Shown: in pieces, positions 1 to 7,210 of the stretch
Layout: each line of letters starts with the position of its first letter
How positions within the stretch are numbered: position 1 is the first letter of the stretch
Source of the DNA: an uncultured Butyrivibrio sp.
GTDB lineage: Bacteria; Bacillota; Clostridia; Lachnospirales; Lachnospiraceae
Length of the DNA: 37,254 nt
Assembly (NCBI GenBank): GCA_910577605.1
Contig: CAJTON010000031.1
Location: forward strand, 1 to 37,254
Direction: 5' to 3'
The notes under the pieces: generated by a model
Seen by the model: the letters and a program-made list of their open reading frames with translations, nothing else
What the model was told of the DNA's origin: nothing
The model's database searches: none
Program-made: the position numbers and the translations under genes

Positions 1-571
1 CAGGCACTTCTATTACTTTATCGCCTATCTCTATCACGGAAACGTCAAAGGTTCCGCCGCCTAAATCGTACACAAGTATCTTCTGGTTCTCGCCGTTGTC
101 AAGTCCGTACGCAAGCGCGGCTGCCGTAGGCTCGTTTATGATCCTCTCCACCTTGAGTCCCGCAATGCGCCCCGCGTCCTTGGTCGCCTGGCGCTGCGCA
201 TCGCTGAAATACGCAGGCACAGTGATGACCGCCTCTGTAACTCTTTCGCCGAGATAATTTTCCGCGTCTTTTTTGAGCTTCATAAGTATAAAAGCGGAAA
301 GCTCCTGAGGAGTATATTTCTTGCGGTCGATTGTTATTTTGGCGTCCGTTCCCATCTGCCGCTTTATCGAAGCAACCGTCCTGTCGGCGTTCGTTACCGC
401 CTGACGCTTCGCCGGCTCGCCCACAAGCCGCTCGCCCTTCTTAGTAAAAGCCACTACCGACGGTGTCGTCCTCATTCCCTCCGAATTTACGATGACCGCA
501 GGCTGTCCTCCCTCAATCACCGCGACACAGCTGTTCGTAGTTCCCAAATCAATTCCAATTATCTTGCCCAT
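1..571 (-). CDS. dnaK: Chaperone DnaK (Hsp70), N-terminal part, truncated by window edge
   Basis: ATP-dependent cytosolic chaperone of the Hsp70 family. The reading frame starts at the ATG at 571 and runs off the left edge, so only about 190 residues of the nucleotide-binding domain are visible. It opens with MGKIIGIDLGTTNSCVAV, the phosphate-1 loop, and later shows YDLGGGTFDVSV, the phosphate-2 motif, and EPTAAALAYG, all characteristic of DnaK. A GGAG ribosome binding site lies about 9 bases before the ATG. The substrate-binding domain lies outside the window. No grpE or hrcA is seen on the upstream side, where the neighbour is the divergent mntP operon, so this dnaK either starts its own transcript or is a second Hsp70 copy away from the usual heat-shock operon. 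No perfect CIRCE operator is visible. Confidence 0.96.
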   Translation of the reverse strand, partial: MGKIIGIDLGTTNSCVAVIEGGQPAVIVNSEGMRTTPSVVAFTKKGERLVGEPAKRQAVTNADRTVASIKRQMGTDAKITIDRKKYTPQELSAFILMKLKKDAENYLGERVTEAVITVPAYFSDAQRQATKDAGRIAGLKVERIINEPTAAALAYGLDNGENQKILVYDLGGGTFDVSVIEIGDKVIEVP

Positions 572-621
572 TTTACAGTCTCCTGTTATAAAGCCTTATT
601 TGATCTCTCCGACACTCCCAA

Positions 622-650
622 AGAGTAATAAGACTAATATAATATGTCAA
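622..650 (-). promoter_or_regulatory. Candidate sigma-A promoter for dnaK
   Basis: On the minus strand a perfect TTGACA (650-645) is followed after 17 bases by a weak TACTCT (627-622). It lies about 50 bases upstream of the dnaK start. The -35 is convincing and the -10 is poor. Confidence 0.4.
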
Positions 651-799
651 TATGAATAATTTATGACAAAATTCTTTAAATTTTATAAAATTGCCCGCAG
701 CGCTTGATTTTTATGGATAAAAACGGCGAAAAACTTTTAACATCATGTTCACAATTCCGCCATTCTTTTGAAATAAAAGGCACATATACTATGATTAAC

Positions 800-940
800 A
801 AAGGAAAGCGATATAGCTGCCGGTGCACCCTACACCGGAAATCGTTATAGAATCTTTTCATTGATCTTCCCCTCTTTTTATGAAGAAGGCTTCGCGAAGT
901 ACAGTAGTTATCAGCGCTGCCTTCTTCGTTACTGTTTTAT
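800..940 (+). other. Structured intergenic segment of unknown function (possible small RNA)
   Basis: The 572-963 interval has no convincing gene. The two small frames in it have no ribosome binding site. It does hold two strong inverted repeats. The first is CCGGTG (820-825) with CACCGG (833-838), extended by GCGAT (808-812) pairing with ATCGT (841-845). The second is GAAGAAGGC (882-890) with GCCTTCTTC (919-927), followed by a T-rich tract, which on the plus strand resembles a weak terminator. A possible -10 TATGAT (790-795) with a poor -35 lies just upstream. I do not recognise an RNA family here. Confidence 0.25.
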
Positions 941-963
941 TAATTAAAATTTTAAATTTGGAC

Positions 964-993
964 TTGACATCTGTACCGTTTATAAAATAAAAT
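964..993 (+). promoter_or_regulatory. Sigma-A promoter of the mntP operon
   Basis: TTGACA (964-969), an 18-base spacer and TAAAAT (988-993). Initiation near 1000 would place the transcription start directly at the 5' edge of the riboswitch. Confidence 0.7.
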
Positions 994-1003
994 AACATTA
1001 ACT

Positions 1004-1087
1004 CGTGAGGGAGTAGTCGGCGTAAGACGCGGCAAACCAACAATCTCGGTCTTTTGATCTGGTTTGTCTTAAATGATGAGACTCATG
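1004..1087 (+). promoter_or_regulatory. yybP-ykoY manganese riboswitch aptamer
   Basis: Predicted Mn2+-sensing aptamer. Stem P1 forms between CGTGAG (1004-1009) and CTCATG (1082-1087). Directly inside P1 are the two conserved loops of the family: GGGAGTAG (from 1010) on the 5' side and AATGATGAGAC on the 3' side. The spacing of about 84 bases fits the family. It lies directly upstream of mntP, the classical target of this riboswitch. The 3' strand of P1 overlaps the 5' arm of a terminator, which explains an ON-switch: Mn2+ binding closes P1 and prevents the terminator from forming. The aptamer is read by eye, and a covariance-model search would confirm it. Confidence 0.88.
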
Positions 1088-1122
1088 TGTAGCTTGTTTG
1101 CTATGCATAGGTCTTATTTTTT
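1079..1122 (+). terminator. Riboswitch expression platform: intrinsic terminator
   Basis: A 15-base arm (1079-1093) pairs with 1100-1114 around a TTGTTT loop, with one mismatch and a few G-T pairs, followed by a TATTTTTT tract. Its 5' arm contains ACTCATG, which is also the 3' strand of aptamer stem P1, so the two structures are mutually exclusive. Confidence 0.85.
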
Positions 1123-1179
1123 ATGCTGTGAAAATTACGGCTTTTCCCGAATATCTGCCCGCTTAGGAGGATATTATTT

Positions 1180-1773
1180 ATGGATATTATTTCTTTACTG
1201 CTGTTAGCCGTCGGACTGTCAATGGACGCTTTCGCCGTGGCTGTCTGCAAAGGTCTGGCAATGCCTAAGCTTAAACTGCGGCATATGCTTATAGTAGGAG
1301 CATGGTTCGGCGGGTTTCAGGCGCTTATGCCGATGACAGGTTATTTGTTGGGGCGGCGCTTCATAGCTCTTATTGATTCGGTCGCTCCGTGGGTAGCTTT
1401 CGTGCTGCTGCTTGTTATCGGCGGCAATATGATAAGGGAATCCTTTTGCAAAAATGAGACCGACGCCACCGACGCGCTGGGATTCAAGACAATGTTTTTG
1501 ATGGCCGTCGCCACAAGCATCGACGCGTTAGCCGTAGGAATAACCTTCGCCTGTGTCCCTGTGGCTGTAATAAAAGGAAACGCCCTTATAAACACAGCCG
1601 CCGCCGTGCTTATCATAGGCGCAGTCACCTTCGTCATATCGGCGGCGGGCGTAAAGGTCGGCAATATCTTCGGAACAAGGTACAAGAATAAAGCCGAATT
1701 CGCGGGAGGGCTTATCCTTATCCTGCTCGGCGTAAAAATACTTTTGGAGCATTTCGGAATAATTTCTTTTTAA
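1180..1773 (+). CDS. mntP: Manganese efflux pump MntP
   Basis: Inner-membrane Mn2+ exporter of 197 residues, the usual length for MntP, with six hydrophobic segments arranged as two related halves. The conserved acidic motifs are visible in both halves: LSMDAFAV (Asp16) and TSIDALAVG (Asp115), with GG-containing helices between them. An AGGAGG site lies 8-9 bases before the ATG. The upstream Mn2+ riboswitch and terminator independently support the assignment. It is the first gene of a run of three plus-strand transporter genes, with 14 bases separating it from the next gene. Expression should rise with intracellular Mn2+. Confidence 0.95.
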   Translation: MDIISLLLLAVGLSMDAFAVAVCKGLAMPKLKLRHMLIVGAWFGGFQALMPMTGYLLGRRFIALIDSVAPWVAFVLLLVIGGNMIRESFCKNETDATDALGFKTMFLMAVATSIDALAVGITFACVPVAVIKGNALINTAAAVLIIGAVTFVISAAGVKVGNIFGTRYKNKAEFAGGLILILLGVKILLEHFGIISF

Positions 1774-1787
1774 AAGGAGGTTTTATC

Positions 1788-2732
1788 ATGCCATTACCCG
1801 TACAGTTTCTTTTGTTAGTCATAGGCTTTTTCCTGCTGATGAAGGGCGCGGACGTATTTGTTGACGGCTCCTCGGCGCTCGCCGACAGAATGGGTATCCC
1901 GCAGATAGTCATAGGACTTACCATCGTCGCCTTCGGGACAAGCGCCCCCGAAGCCGCGATAAGCATTACCGCCGGAATAAAAGGAAGCGCCGACCTTGCG
2001 GTAAGCAACGTCGTCGGCAGTAATATAATGAACGTACTTCTGATTCTGGGACTGGCTTCGGTCATTTCCCCGCTCGCCATACAAAAAAACACGCTACGCT
2101 ATGAAATACCTTTTACAGCCATAATAACTCTCCTGCTTCTCGGACTTGGAATATGGGATCACAGCCTCGGAAGATGGGACGGCGTTCTTTTCCTGTTATT
2201 CATGGCGGCGTTCATGGTATACCTTGTTATGATGTCGAAGAAAAAAAGTCCCGCAGCCGCGGAGGACGAAAAGCCCGCAGCCAAAATGCCGGTGTGGAAA
2301 ATAATTCTTTTCATAGTGCTAGGCGGCGCGGCTATAATATACGGAAGCCAGCTGACGGTCAACTCCGCCACGGCGATCGCCAAGCATTTCGGCATGAGCG
2401 AGCGTCTTATCGGACTTACCATCGTCGCTTTCGGAACCTCGCTGCCGGAGCTTATAACCTCGGTGACAGCGGCCATAAAGCACAAGGCGGACATAGCCAT
2501 TGGCAATATCGTCGGCAGCAATATTTTCAACATCCTGTTCGTGCTTGGAACGACGGCGGTGATCTCTCCGGTAATGTATTCAACAGACTTTATCGCGGAC
2601 AACCTTGCCGCTTTTGCCGCAATGGCACTTCTGTTCATATGCGTCGTCAAAAACAAGAAGCTCACAAGACCGGGCGGCATAATTATGCTCTTAAGCTATG
2701 CCGCGTATTTCGTATTTTTTATCATACTATAA
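1788..2732 (+). CDS. CaCA-family sodium/calcium exchanger-like protein (YrbG type)
   Basis: Integral membrane cation exchanger of 314 residues with the internal duplication typical of the CaCA superfamily. The alpha-1 repeat reads GLTIVAFGTSAPE (about 43-55) followed by VVGSNIMN, and the alpha-2 repeat reads GLTIVAFGTSLPELITS (about 209-225) followed by GNIVGSNIFN. A hydrophilic Lys/Glu-rich linker at about 151-168 separates the halves, as expected for this family. A strong AAAGGAGG site precedes the ATG. The gene follows mntP by 14 bases, so it is very likely under the same Mn2+ riboswitch. The family usually moves Ca2+ against Na+. A role in Mn2+ export here is an inference from context only. 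Confidence 0.92.
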   Translation: MPLPVQFLLLVIGFFLLMKGADVFVDGSSALADRMGIPQIVIGLTIVAFGTSAPEAAISITAGIKGSADLAVSNVVGSNIMNVLLILGLASVISPLAIQKNTLRYEIPFTAIITLLLLGLGIWDHSLGRWDGVLFLLFMAAFMVYLVMMSKKKSPAAAEDEKPAAKMPVWKIILFIVLGGAAIIYGSQLTVNSATAIAKHFGMSERLIGLTIVAFGTSLPELITSVTAAIKHKADIAIGNIVGSNIFNILFVLGTTAVISPVMYSTDFIADNLAAFAAMALLFICVVKNKKLTRPGGIIMLLSYAAYFVFFIIL

Positions 2733-2753
2733 AATCAAAGGATCAACTATATT

Positions 2754-4103
2754 ATGGAAGACGTCCGTAAAACACAGCTTTTTGAAAACACTCCCGTACC
2801 GAAGGCGGTGATAACGCTCGCGGTCCCTACCGTGATAAGCTCTCTGGTAATGGTGATATACAATCTTGCCGACACTTATTTTGTCGGTATATTAAACGAC
2901 CCTGTGCAGAATGCGGCGGTCACGCTTGCCGCTCCCGTACTGCTCGCCTTTAACGCGATAAACAATCTTTTCGGCGTGGGAAGCTCAAGCATGATGAGCC
3001 GCGCTCTCGGTCAGAAGGATTATGACACAGTATCAAAAAGCTCGGCTTTCGGATTTTACTTCGCGATCATCTGCGGCCTGCTGTTTTCCGCCGGGTACAC
3101 GGCATTTCGGACGCCTTTGCTAAAGGTCCTCGGCGCGGACGCCTCCAATATGGCGCAGACCGCCGCCTATCTTAAATGGACGACCACCTTCGGCGCAATG
3201 CCCGCGATACTCAATGTCGTTTTCGCCTATCTTGTGCGTGCGGAGGGCTCCTCCTTTCACGCAAGTCTCGGAACAATGAGCGGCTGCGTTCTTAACATCG
3301 CTCTTGACCCTATTTTCATTCTTCCGTGGGGTTTTAATATGGGCGCCGCGGGAGCGGGACTCGCCACCTTTATTTCAAACTGCGCCGCATGTCTGTACTT
3401 TTTTATCTTTATGCTTATAAAGAGAGGTAAAACCTATGTATGTATCGACCCGCGCAAATTCGGTTTTTATAAAGGAATCGTGGGATGTATTTTCAACGTG
3501 GGGATTCCCGCGTCAATTCAAAATCTGCTGAACGTCACCGGAATGACGGTGTTAAATAATTTTACGTCTGCGTTCAACAACGACGCCGTCGCCGCTATGG
3601 GAATCTCGCAGAAAATAAATATGATCCCGATGTATATCTGCATGGGAATCTCGCAGGGCATCATGCCGCTCATCGGCTATAATTACGCGTCGGGCAATCG
3701 CGCGCGCATGAAAAAAACCCTGCTTTTCACGGCAAGGCTTTCAATAATATTCATTACCGCAATGGCGGCTGTATATTTTATTTTTGCGGGCGGGCTTATA
3801 AAAATGTTTATGAACAATCCGTCAGTCGTAGGCTACGGAACAGCGTTCCTGCGCGGAATGTGCCTCGGCCTTCCCTTCCTTGCTATGGATTTTCTCGCCG
3901 TGCATGTATTTCAGGCGTGCGGCATGGGCGTAAAGGCTCTTGTTTTTGCGGTTATGCGCAAGGTACTGCTTGAGATCCCCGCGCTTTATATACTGAACCG
4001 CCTTTTTCCTCTGTACGGTCTTGCTTACGCGCAGTTCGCGGCGGAATTCATTCTCGCGATAGCCGCCGTTATCACATTGACCCGCATATTCAGAAAAAAG
4101 TGA
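2754..4103 (+). CDS. MATE family efflux transporter
   Basis: Membrane transporter of 449 residues with about twelve hydrophobic segments and the two-bundle MATE layout. The N-terminus carries PTVISSLVMVIYNLADTYFV, the usual MATE first-helix pattern, with GVGSSSMMSRALG shortly after. The second half has GISQGIMPLIGYNYASG, the matching signature. MATE proteins export cationic or amphipathic compounds using Na+ or H+. It starts 21 bases after the exchanger with a weak AAAGGA site and no terminator between, so it probably belongs to the riboswitch operon. The substrate cannot be told from sequence. It ends 11 bases from the convergent flippase gene. Confidence 0.93.
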   Translation: MEDVRKTQLFENTPVPKAVITLAVPTVISSLVMVIYNLADTYFVGILNDPVQNAAVTLAAPVLLAFNAINNLFGVGSSSMMSRALGQKDYDTVSKSSAFGFYFAIICGLLFSAGYTAFRTPLLKVLGADASNMAQTAAYLKWTTTFGAMPAILNVVFAYLVRAEGSSFHASLGTMSGCVLNIALDPIFILPWGFNMGAAGAGLATFISNCAACLYFFIFMLIKRGKTYVCIDPRKFGFYKGIVGCIFNVGIPASIQNLLNVTGMTVLNNFTSAFNNDAVAAMGISQKINMIPMYICMGISQGIMPLIGYNYASGNRARMKKTLLFTARLSIIFITAMAAVYFIFAGGLIKMFMNNPSVVGYGTAFLRGMCLGLPFLAMDFLAVHVFQACGMGVKALVFAVMRKVLLEIPALYILNRLFPLYGLAYAQFAAEFILAIAAVITLTRIFRKK

Positions 4104-4114
4104 CGGCAGGCGGT

Positions 4115-5404
4115 TTATTCCGTTTCCCGCGACGCGAGGGTTCTTTTTTCCTTTGCCATATAATACAGCGCCATTCCGATATAACAGGCGGCGCGCAGCG
4201 TATTAACTATGAGATATCCTGCGCACGCTCCGAATATTCCGCTGTTTCTTGTGCATATCGGCACGACAAGCGCGGCGGCAGCCGCGGATACGATGCTGAT
4301 TATTATGCTTAGCTGCTGATTTCTGTATATTATTATGACATTCTCAAATAGGGTATATATCGAAACCATTCCTCCCGCGAGCATTAACATCACGTTCTCC
4401 GCTTCGTAGCCGTAAAGGTCGATGCCGTATATCAGCGACAATGCGAATCCGCCGAAAAAGAACATAAAAATCATACTCGCCGCCGTTATCACGGATATTA
4501 CGGCGACCTGCTTGAGCACGATCCGCTTGAAGCCGCGCATGTCGCCTTTGTCGTGGAACAGCGCCATTTTGGTTATCCATATGCGCATGGTAAAGCTCGC
4601 AAGCAGATCGACCATGAACACAGGCATGAAGAGCGAGCTGAATACGCCTTGAAACGCGTCTTTTTCCGTGTCCGGCATTGATAGTCCGGCGATGGCATAT
4701 TTGGGCGCGTTATTGATGTACACATATATAAACGAGCTGACGAAAAGCGCGAAGCACGCCAATGTCATTCCCCATATTTTTTTAAGTTTGAACCGGACGC
4801 CGAATTTCGAAAAGTGCGCCGCAAGAGGAAAATCGACCGCAATCAGAAGCAGCACCGACATGACCGCCAGCATCATGCTTGAGACCGCCACATTTCTCGT
4901 TATAAATACCGCCGCGACAAATATGATTATCATCAGCAGATCCTTGACAAACTGGCTTTTGCCGCTTATGTCGAACCGACCTTTCTGCTGGTACAGCCCT
5001 TCGAAAAGGTCCGAAAAGCATTCCGCAAGCTTATAAACCGTAAAGCCCGCGATTATCACCGCGCGCTCGCCCGTATATCCGCCGATAAAGATCCAGCCCG
5101 TCATAATAAAAAGAGCAAGCAGGCAGGTAACTATCCTGAAGGCAAAATAATCCTGAAAGCTGTATTTTTCCCTGACGTCCGAAACCTGATAATTTCGCAC
5201 CGAAAACTTGCCTACGGTCATCATCTGCTGAGCTATCATCGCCCCGACAGAATAAACTCCCGCCGTTGCTTCTCCCAGCAGATTGGTAATGACCGCCAGA
5301 AAAATCAACGACTGGAGCGCGTAAACAATACCTGATGAAATTGTCCAGACGAAGGTTTTGCCCTCAAGTCCTTTTTCTTTCCCCAAAAATAATTTTTTAA
5401 GCAT
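4115..5404 (-). CDS. Wzx-like polysaccharide flippase / lipopolysaccharide biosynthesis protein
   Basis: Polytopic membrane protein of 429 residues with about twelve hydrophobic segments and the general pattern of oligosaccharide flippases (MOP superfamily, distinct from the MATE genes in this window). The N-terminal stretch TFVWTISSGIVYALQSLIFL followed by ITNLLGEATAGVYSV resembles the first two helices of Wzx/RfbX proteins. It would move lipid-linked glycans across the cytoplasmic membrane for cell-surface polysaccharide. No glycosyltransferases lie nearby, so it is an isolated copy. The start follows the DUF1858 gene by 11 bases, which indicates one transcript. Family assignment is good and substrate is unknown. 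Confidence 0.8.
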   Translation of the reverse strand: MLKKLFLGKEKGLEGKTFVWTISSGIVYALQSLIFLAVITNLLGEATAGVYSVGAMIAQQMMTVGKFSVRNYQVSDVREKYSFQDYFAFRIVTCLLALFIMTGWIFIGGYTGERAVIIAGFTVYKLAECFSDLFEGLYQQKGRFDISGKSQFVKDLLMIIIFVAAVFITRNVAVSSMMLAVMSVLLLIAVDFPLAAHFSKFGVRFKLKKIWGMTLACFALFVSSFIYVYINNAPKYAIAGLSMPDTEKDAFQGVFSSLFMPVFMVDLLASFTMRIWITKMALFHDKGDMRGFKRIVLKQVAVISVITAASMIFMFFFGGFALSLIYGIDLYGYEAENVMLMLAGGMVSIYTLFENVIIIYRNQQLSIIISIVSAAAAALVVPICTRNSGIFGACAGYLIVNTLRAACYIGMALYYMAKEKRTLASRETE

Positions 5405-5415
5405 GGAAACGTATC

Positions 5416-5634
5416 CTACTGTGCGGCGGCTTCCTTTGCCGCAAGGTACTCGTTGATATGCGCCTCAAGCTCATCGGGATCGATGCCGTGAACCATTGCC
5501 GCCTCGCCGAGCGTCTCGCCCTGAGCGGAGGGGCAGCCCACGCAGTGCATTCCCGCTCCCATAAGGATTCCTACTATTTCAGGGTCAACCTGAATAAGAT
5601 CGTGAATTATCATATCCTGACTTATTTTTGCCAT
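5416..5634 (-). CDS. DUF1858 domain protein
   Basis: Small cytosolic protein of 72 residues that is entirely a DUF1858 domain. Visible features are an N-terminal KISQDMIIHDLI segment and the hallmark GMHCVGCPSAQGETL with a CxxC pair, followed by acidic helices and an Ala-rich tail. The family is often found with hybrid-cluster proteins or redox genes and has no settled function; the CxxC suggests redox or metal chemistry. The ATG at 5634 was chosen because AGGAGG sits 8 bases before it. An upstream in-frame TTG is too close to that site. It is the first gene of a two-gene unit with the flippase, an odd pairing that may only reflect shared transcription. Confidence 0.88.
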   Translation of the reverse strand: MAKISQDMIIHDLIQVDPEIVGILMGAGMHCVGCPSAQGETLGEAAMVHGIDPDELEAHINEYLAAKEAAAQ

Positions 5635-5685
5635 TATCAATTCCTCCTGTCGTATATATTATCGCCCGAAACCGAACGCATTATA

Positions 5686-5714
5686 ATTATATAATATAGT
5701 TTCCGCATATTCAA
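5686..5714 (-). promoter_or_regulatory. Sigma-A promoter for the DUF1858-flippase unit
   Basis: Minus strand TTGAAT (5714-5709), 17-base spacer, TATAAT (5691-5686). It is about 50 bases upstream of the DUF1858 ATG in a very AT-rich stretch. Confidence 0.65.
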
Positions 5715-5788
5715 TGTAAATTTTTCGGTCTGAAATTCCTTTGAATTTTTCAAAAAAAAATTTCCATTAATTATGCGTTATAATTTGC

Positions 5789-5817
5789 TTGTCTTATTCT
5801 GAATAGTGGTATATAAT
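5789..5817 (+). promoter_or_regulatory. Sigma-A promoter of the ferredoxin gene
   Basis: TTGTCT (5789-5794), 17-base spacer, consensus TATAAT (5812-5817), about 45 bases before the ferredoxin ATG. Confidence 0.65.
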
Positions 5818-5861
5818 ACTTTCATGGAAGAAAACACATAATTATATAGGAGGTTTAAGCT

Positions 5862-6032
5862 ATGGCATACGTTATTTCAGACAGCTGCATCAGCTGCGGC
5901 ACCTGTGCTTCAGGCTGCCCTGCCAATGCAATTTCACAGGGAGATTCCCAGTATGAAATCGACAAGGACACCTGCCTTTCCTGCGGCGCTTGCGAGGCTG
6001 CTTGCCCTGTCGGAGCAATCTCAGCAGAATAA
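5862..6032 (+). CDS. Clostridial-type 2[4Fe-4S] ferredoxin
   Basis: Small acidic electron carrier of 56 residues. It has the two classical cluster motifs: CISCGTCASGCP (residues 9-20) and CLSCGACEAACP (residues 38-49), each CxxCxxCxxxCP, arranged as two pseudo-symmetric halves. The length and spacing match clostridial ferredoxins that serve pyruvate:ferredoxin oxidoreductase and hydrogenase. A strong TAGGAGG site lies 8 bases before the ATG. The gene has its own consensus promoter upstream and a strong terminator downstream, so it is monocistronic, as expected for a highly expressed carrier. The specific redox partner is not shown by the neighbourhood. Confidence 0.96.
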   Translation: MAYVISDSCISCGTCASGCPANAISQGDSQYEIDKDTCLSCGACEAACPVGAISAE

Positions 6033-6056
6033 TTGAGATTATAGACCAAACTACAT

Positions 6057-6099
6057 AAACGGCTGTCACCCAAAAGGTGACAGCCGTTTTTATTTTTTA
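6057..6099 (+). terminator. Intrinsic terminator after the ferredoxin
   Basis: Perfect 14-base arms (6057-6070 and 6076-6089) around a CAAAA loop, followed by TTATTTTTT. It ends 43 bases before the convergent lipoprotein gene. Confidence 0.95.
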
Positions 6100-6141
6100 C
6101 AAAAACCTGACAAAGTATATCCGCATTATTCGCGTATGCTC

Positions 6142-7155
6142 TCATCGCAAGTCGTTTATGATATATTCGCCCTCCACAGCCTCGAAAGCGTTAAGCTCGG
6201 GATTATAGGCAAGGGGAATTTCAATCGCAATATTTCTATTGTTTACAGAGTAATCATAATCCTTATGATAAATATAAATTCCCGCGCGGTAATACGCTCC
6301 CGAATCCCCTGCACCGAATCCGCCATAACCATAATCTCCAACTACCCCATACCTCATATCCTCCGCTTTCCACTGCTCAAACAAATCTGTATGCGCTTCA
6401 TAAGTCTTACCTCCTATGGTTATGTCAACATCCAGCATACCTTCATCTTTCGAGGTCTTCATCTCTACCGCCTCAAGCTCACTCTCGATCCTGTTGCGCA
6501 ACTTCTCTCTATCCGGCAAAGCTATCTGCTCAAAGCTTTCGGAATCAAAAACGTATAGGTAGTTTTCATGTATCCCCATGTCCTTATAAGGAATATTTAT
6601 AACAAGCTCCTCCTGTCCGTCGTTTGTCAAGTCCTTTAAAAAGAGCTTTTTTTCGTCTCTGGAAAAGGTATTTTTATCGTAACGGTTTCCTATACATAAA
6701 TCAATACTGCACTCCTTGCTTACCTCAGAATTCCGTAAAATTAGCTGTCCCCGTGATATGGGGAAACCGCGCTCTGGTTCATATACTTTTTCCCAAATCT
6801 CTATCCCTTCTTTTTCTTTAGAGCGGAATACCCTGTAATATTCGCCGTCCTTTATTTCACAGTCCAGCTCAAAGCCCGGGTAGATAACTTTTCCCACATC
6901 AGCCAATTCGTCCTCCCACCATATAAGCTCCATAAGCTCACTCTTTGTTATTTCATAATCTGTTTCGGAAGGTAACTCCGGCACAGTCGGAGCTTCGGTA
7001 GTAACAGGCGTAACCGTCGTAAAAGATTCTTCTATGCTTCCTTTCGTATTATTATTTGTCGAATTCCTATCTGTCGATTCAGCTTGACAGGCTGTCATCA
7101 TACATACTACGCTTATAATAAATATGGCAATTATTACCATTCCCGTTCTTTTCAT
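6142..7155 (-). CDS. Predicted lipoprotein, family not recognised
   Basis: Secreted, membrane-anchored protein of 337 residues. The N-terminus is a basic, hydrophobic signal peptide ending in MMTAC, a lipobox with the lipidated Cys at residue 23, followed by a Ser/Thr/Asn-rich linker of about 50 residues. The central part contains DLTNDGQEELVI, a Dx[TN]xDGxxE-type turn like those in FG-GAP/VCBS calcium-binding repeats, and a second half rich in Gly and Tyr (YGVVGDYGYGGFGAGDSG). An AGGAGG site lies 6-7 bases before the ATG. It lies 55 bases downstream of the Rhs/hydrolase gene with no terminator between, so the two are probably co-transcribed. Function is unknown; a protective or partner role for the upstream enzyme is possible. 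Confidence 0.75.
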   Translation of the reverse strand: MKRTGMVIIAIFIISVVCMMTACQAESTDRNSTNNNTKGSIEESFTTVTPVTTEAPTVPELPSETDYEITKSELMELIWWEDELADVGKVIYPGFELDCEIKDGEYYRVFRSKEKEGIEIWEKVYEPERGFPISRGQLILRNSEVSKECSIDLCIGNRYDKNTFSRDEKKLFLKDLTNDGQEELVINIPYKDMGIHENYLYVFDSESFEQIALPDREKLRNRIESELEAVEMKTSKDEGMLDVDITIGGKTYEAHTDLFEQWKAEDMRYGVVGDYGYGGFGAGDSGAYYRAGIYIYHKDYDYSVNNRNIAIEIPLAYNPELNAFEAVEGEYIINDLR

Positions 7156-7210
7156 AATACTCCTCCTTGAAATTTCTTACCTATCTATAAAACTTAGCCT
7201 ATTATTGTGT

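Noticed and set aside
611..630. CIRCE-like inverted repeat before dnaK
   Set aside because: Only ACTC and GAGT arms with a 5-base gap; it lacks the TTAGCACTC-N9-GAGTGCTAA form of the HrcA operator.
676..1043. Two 61-codon minus-strand frames
   Set aside because: The left one crosses the unexplained stems and the right one crosses the mntP promoter and riboswitch; neither has a ribosome binding site.
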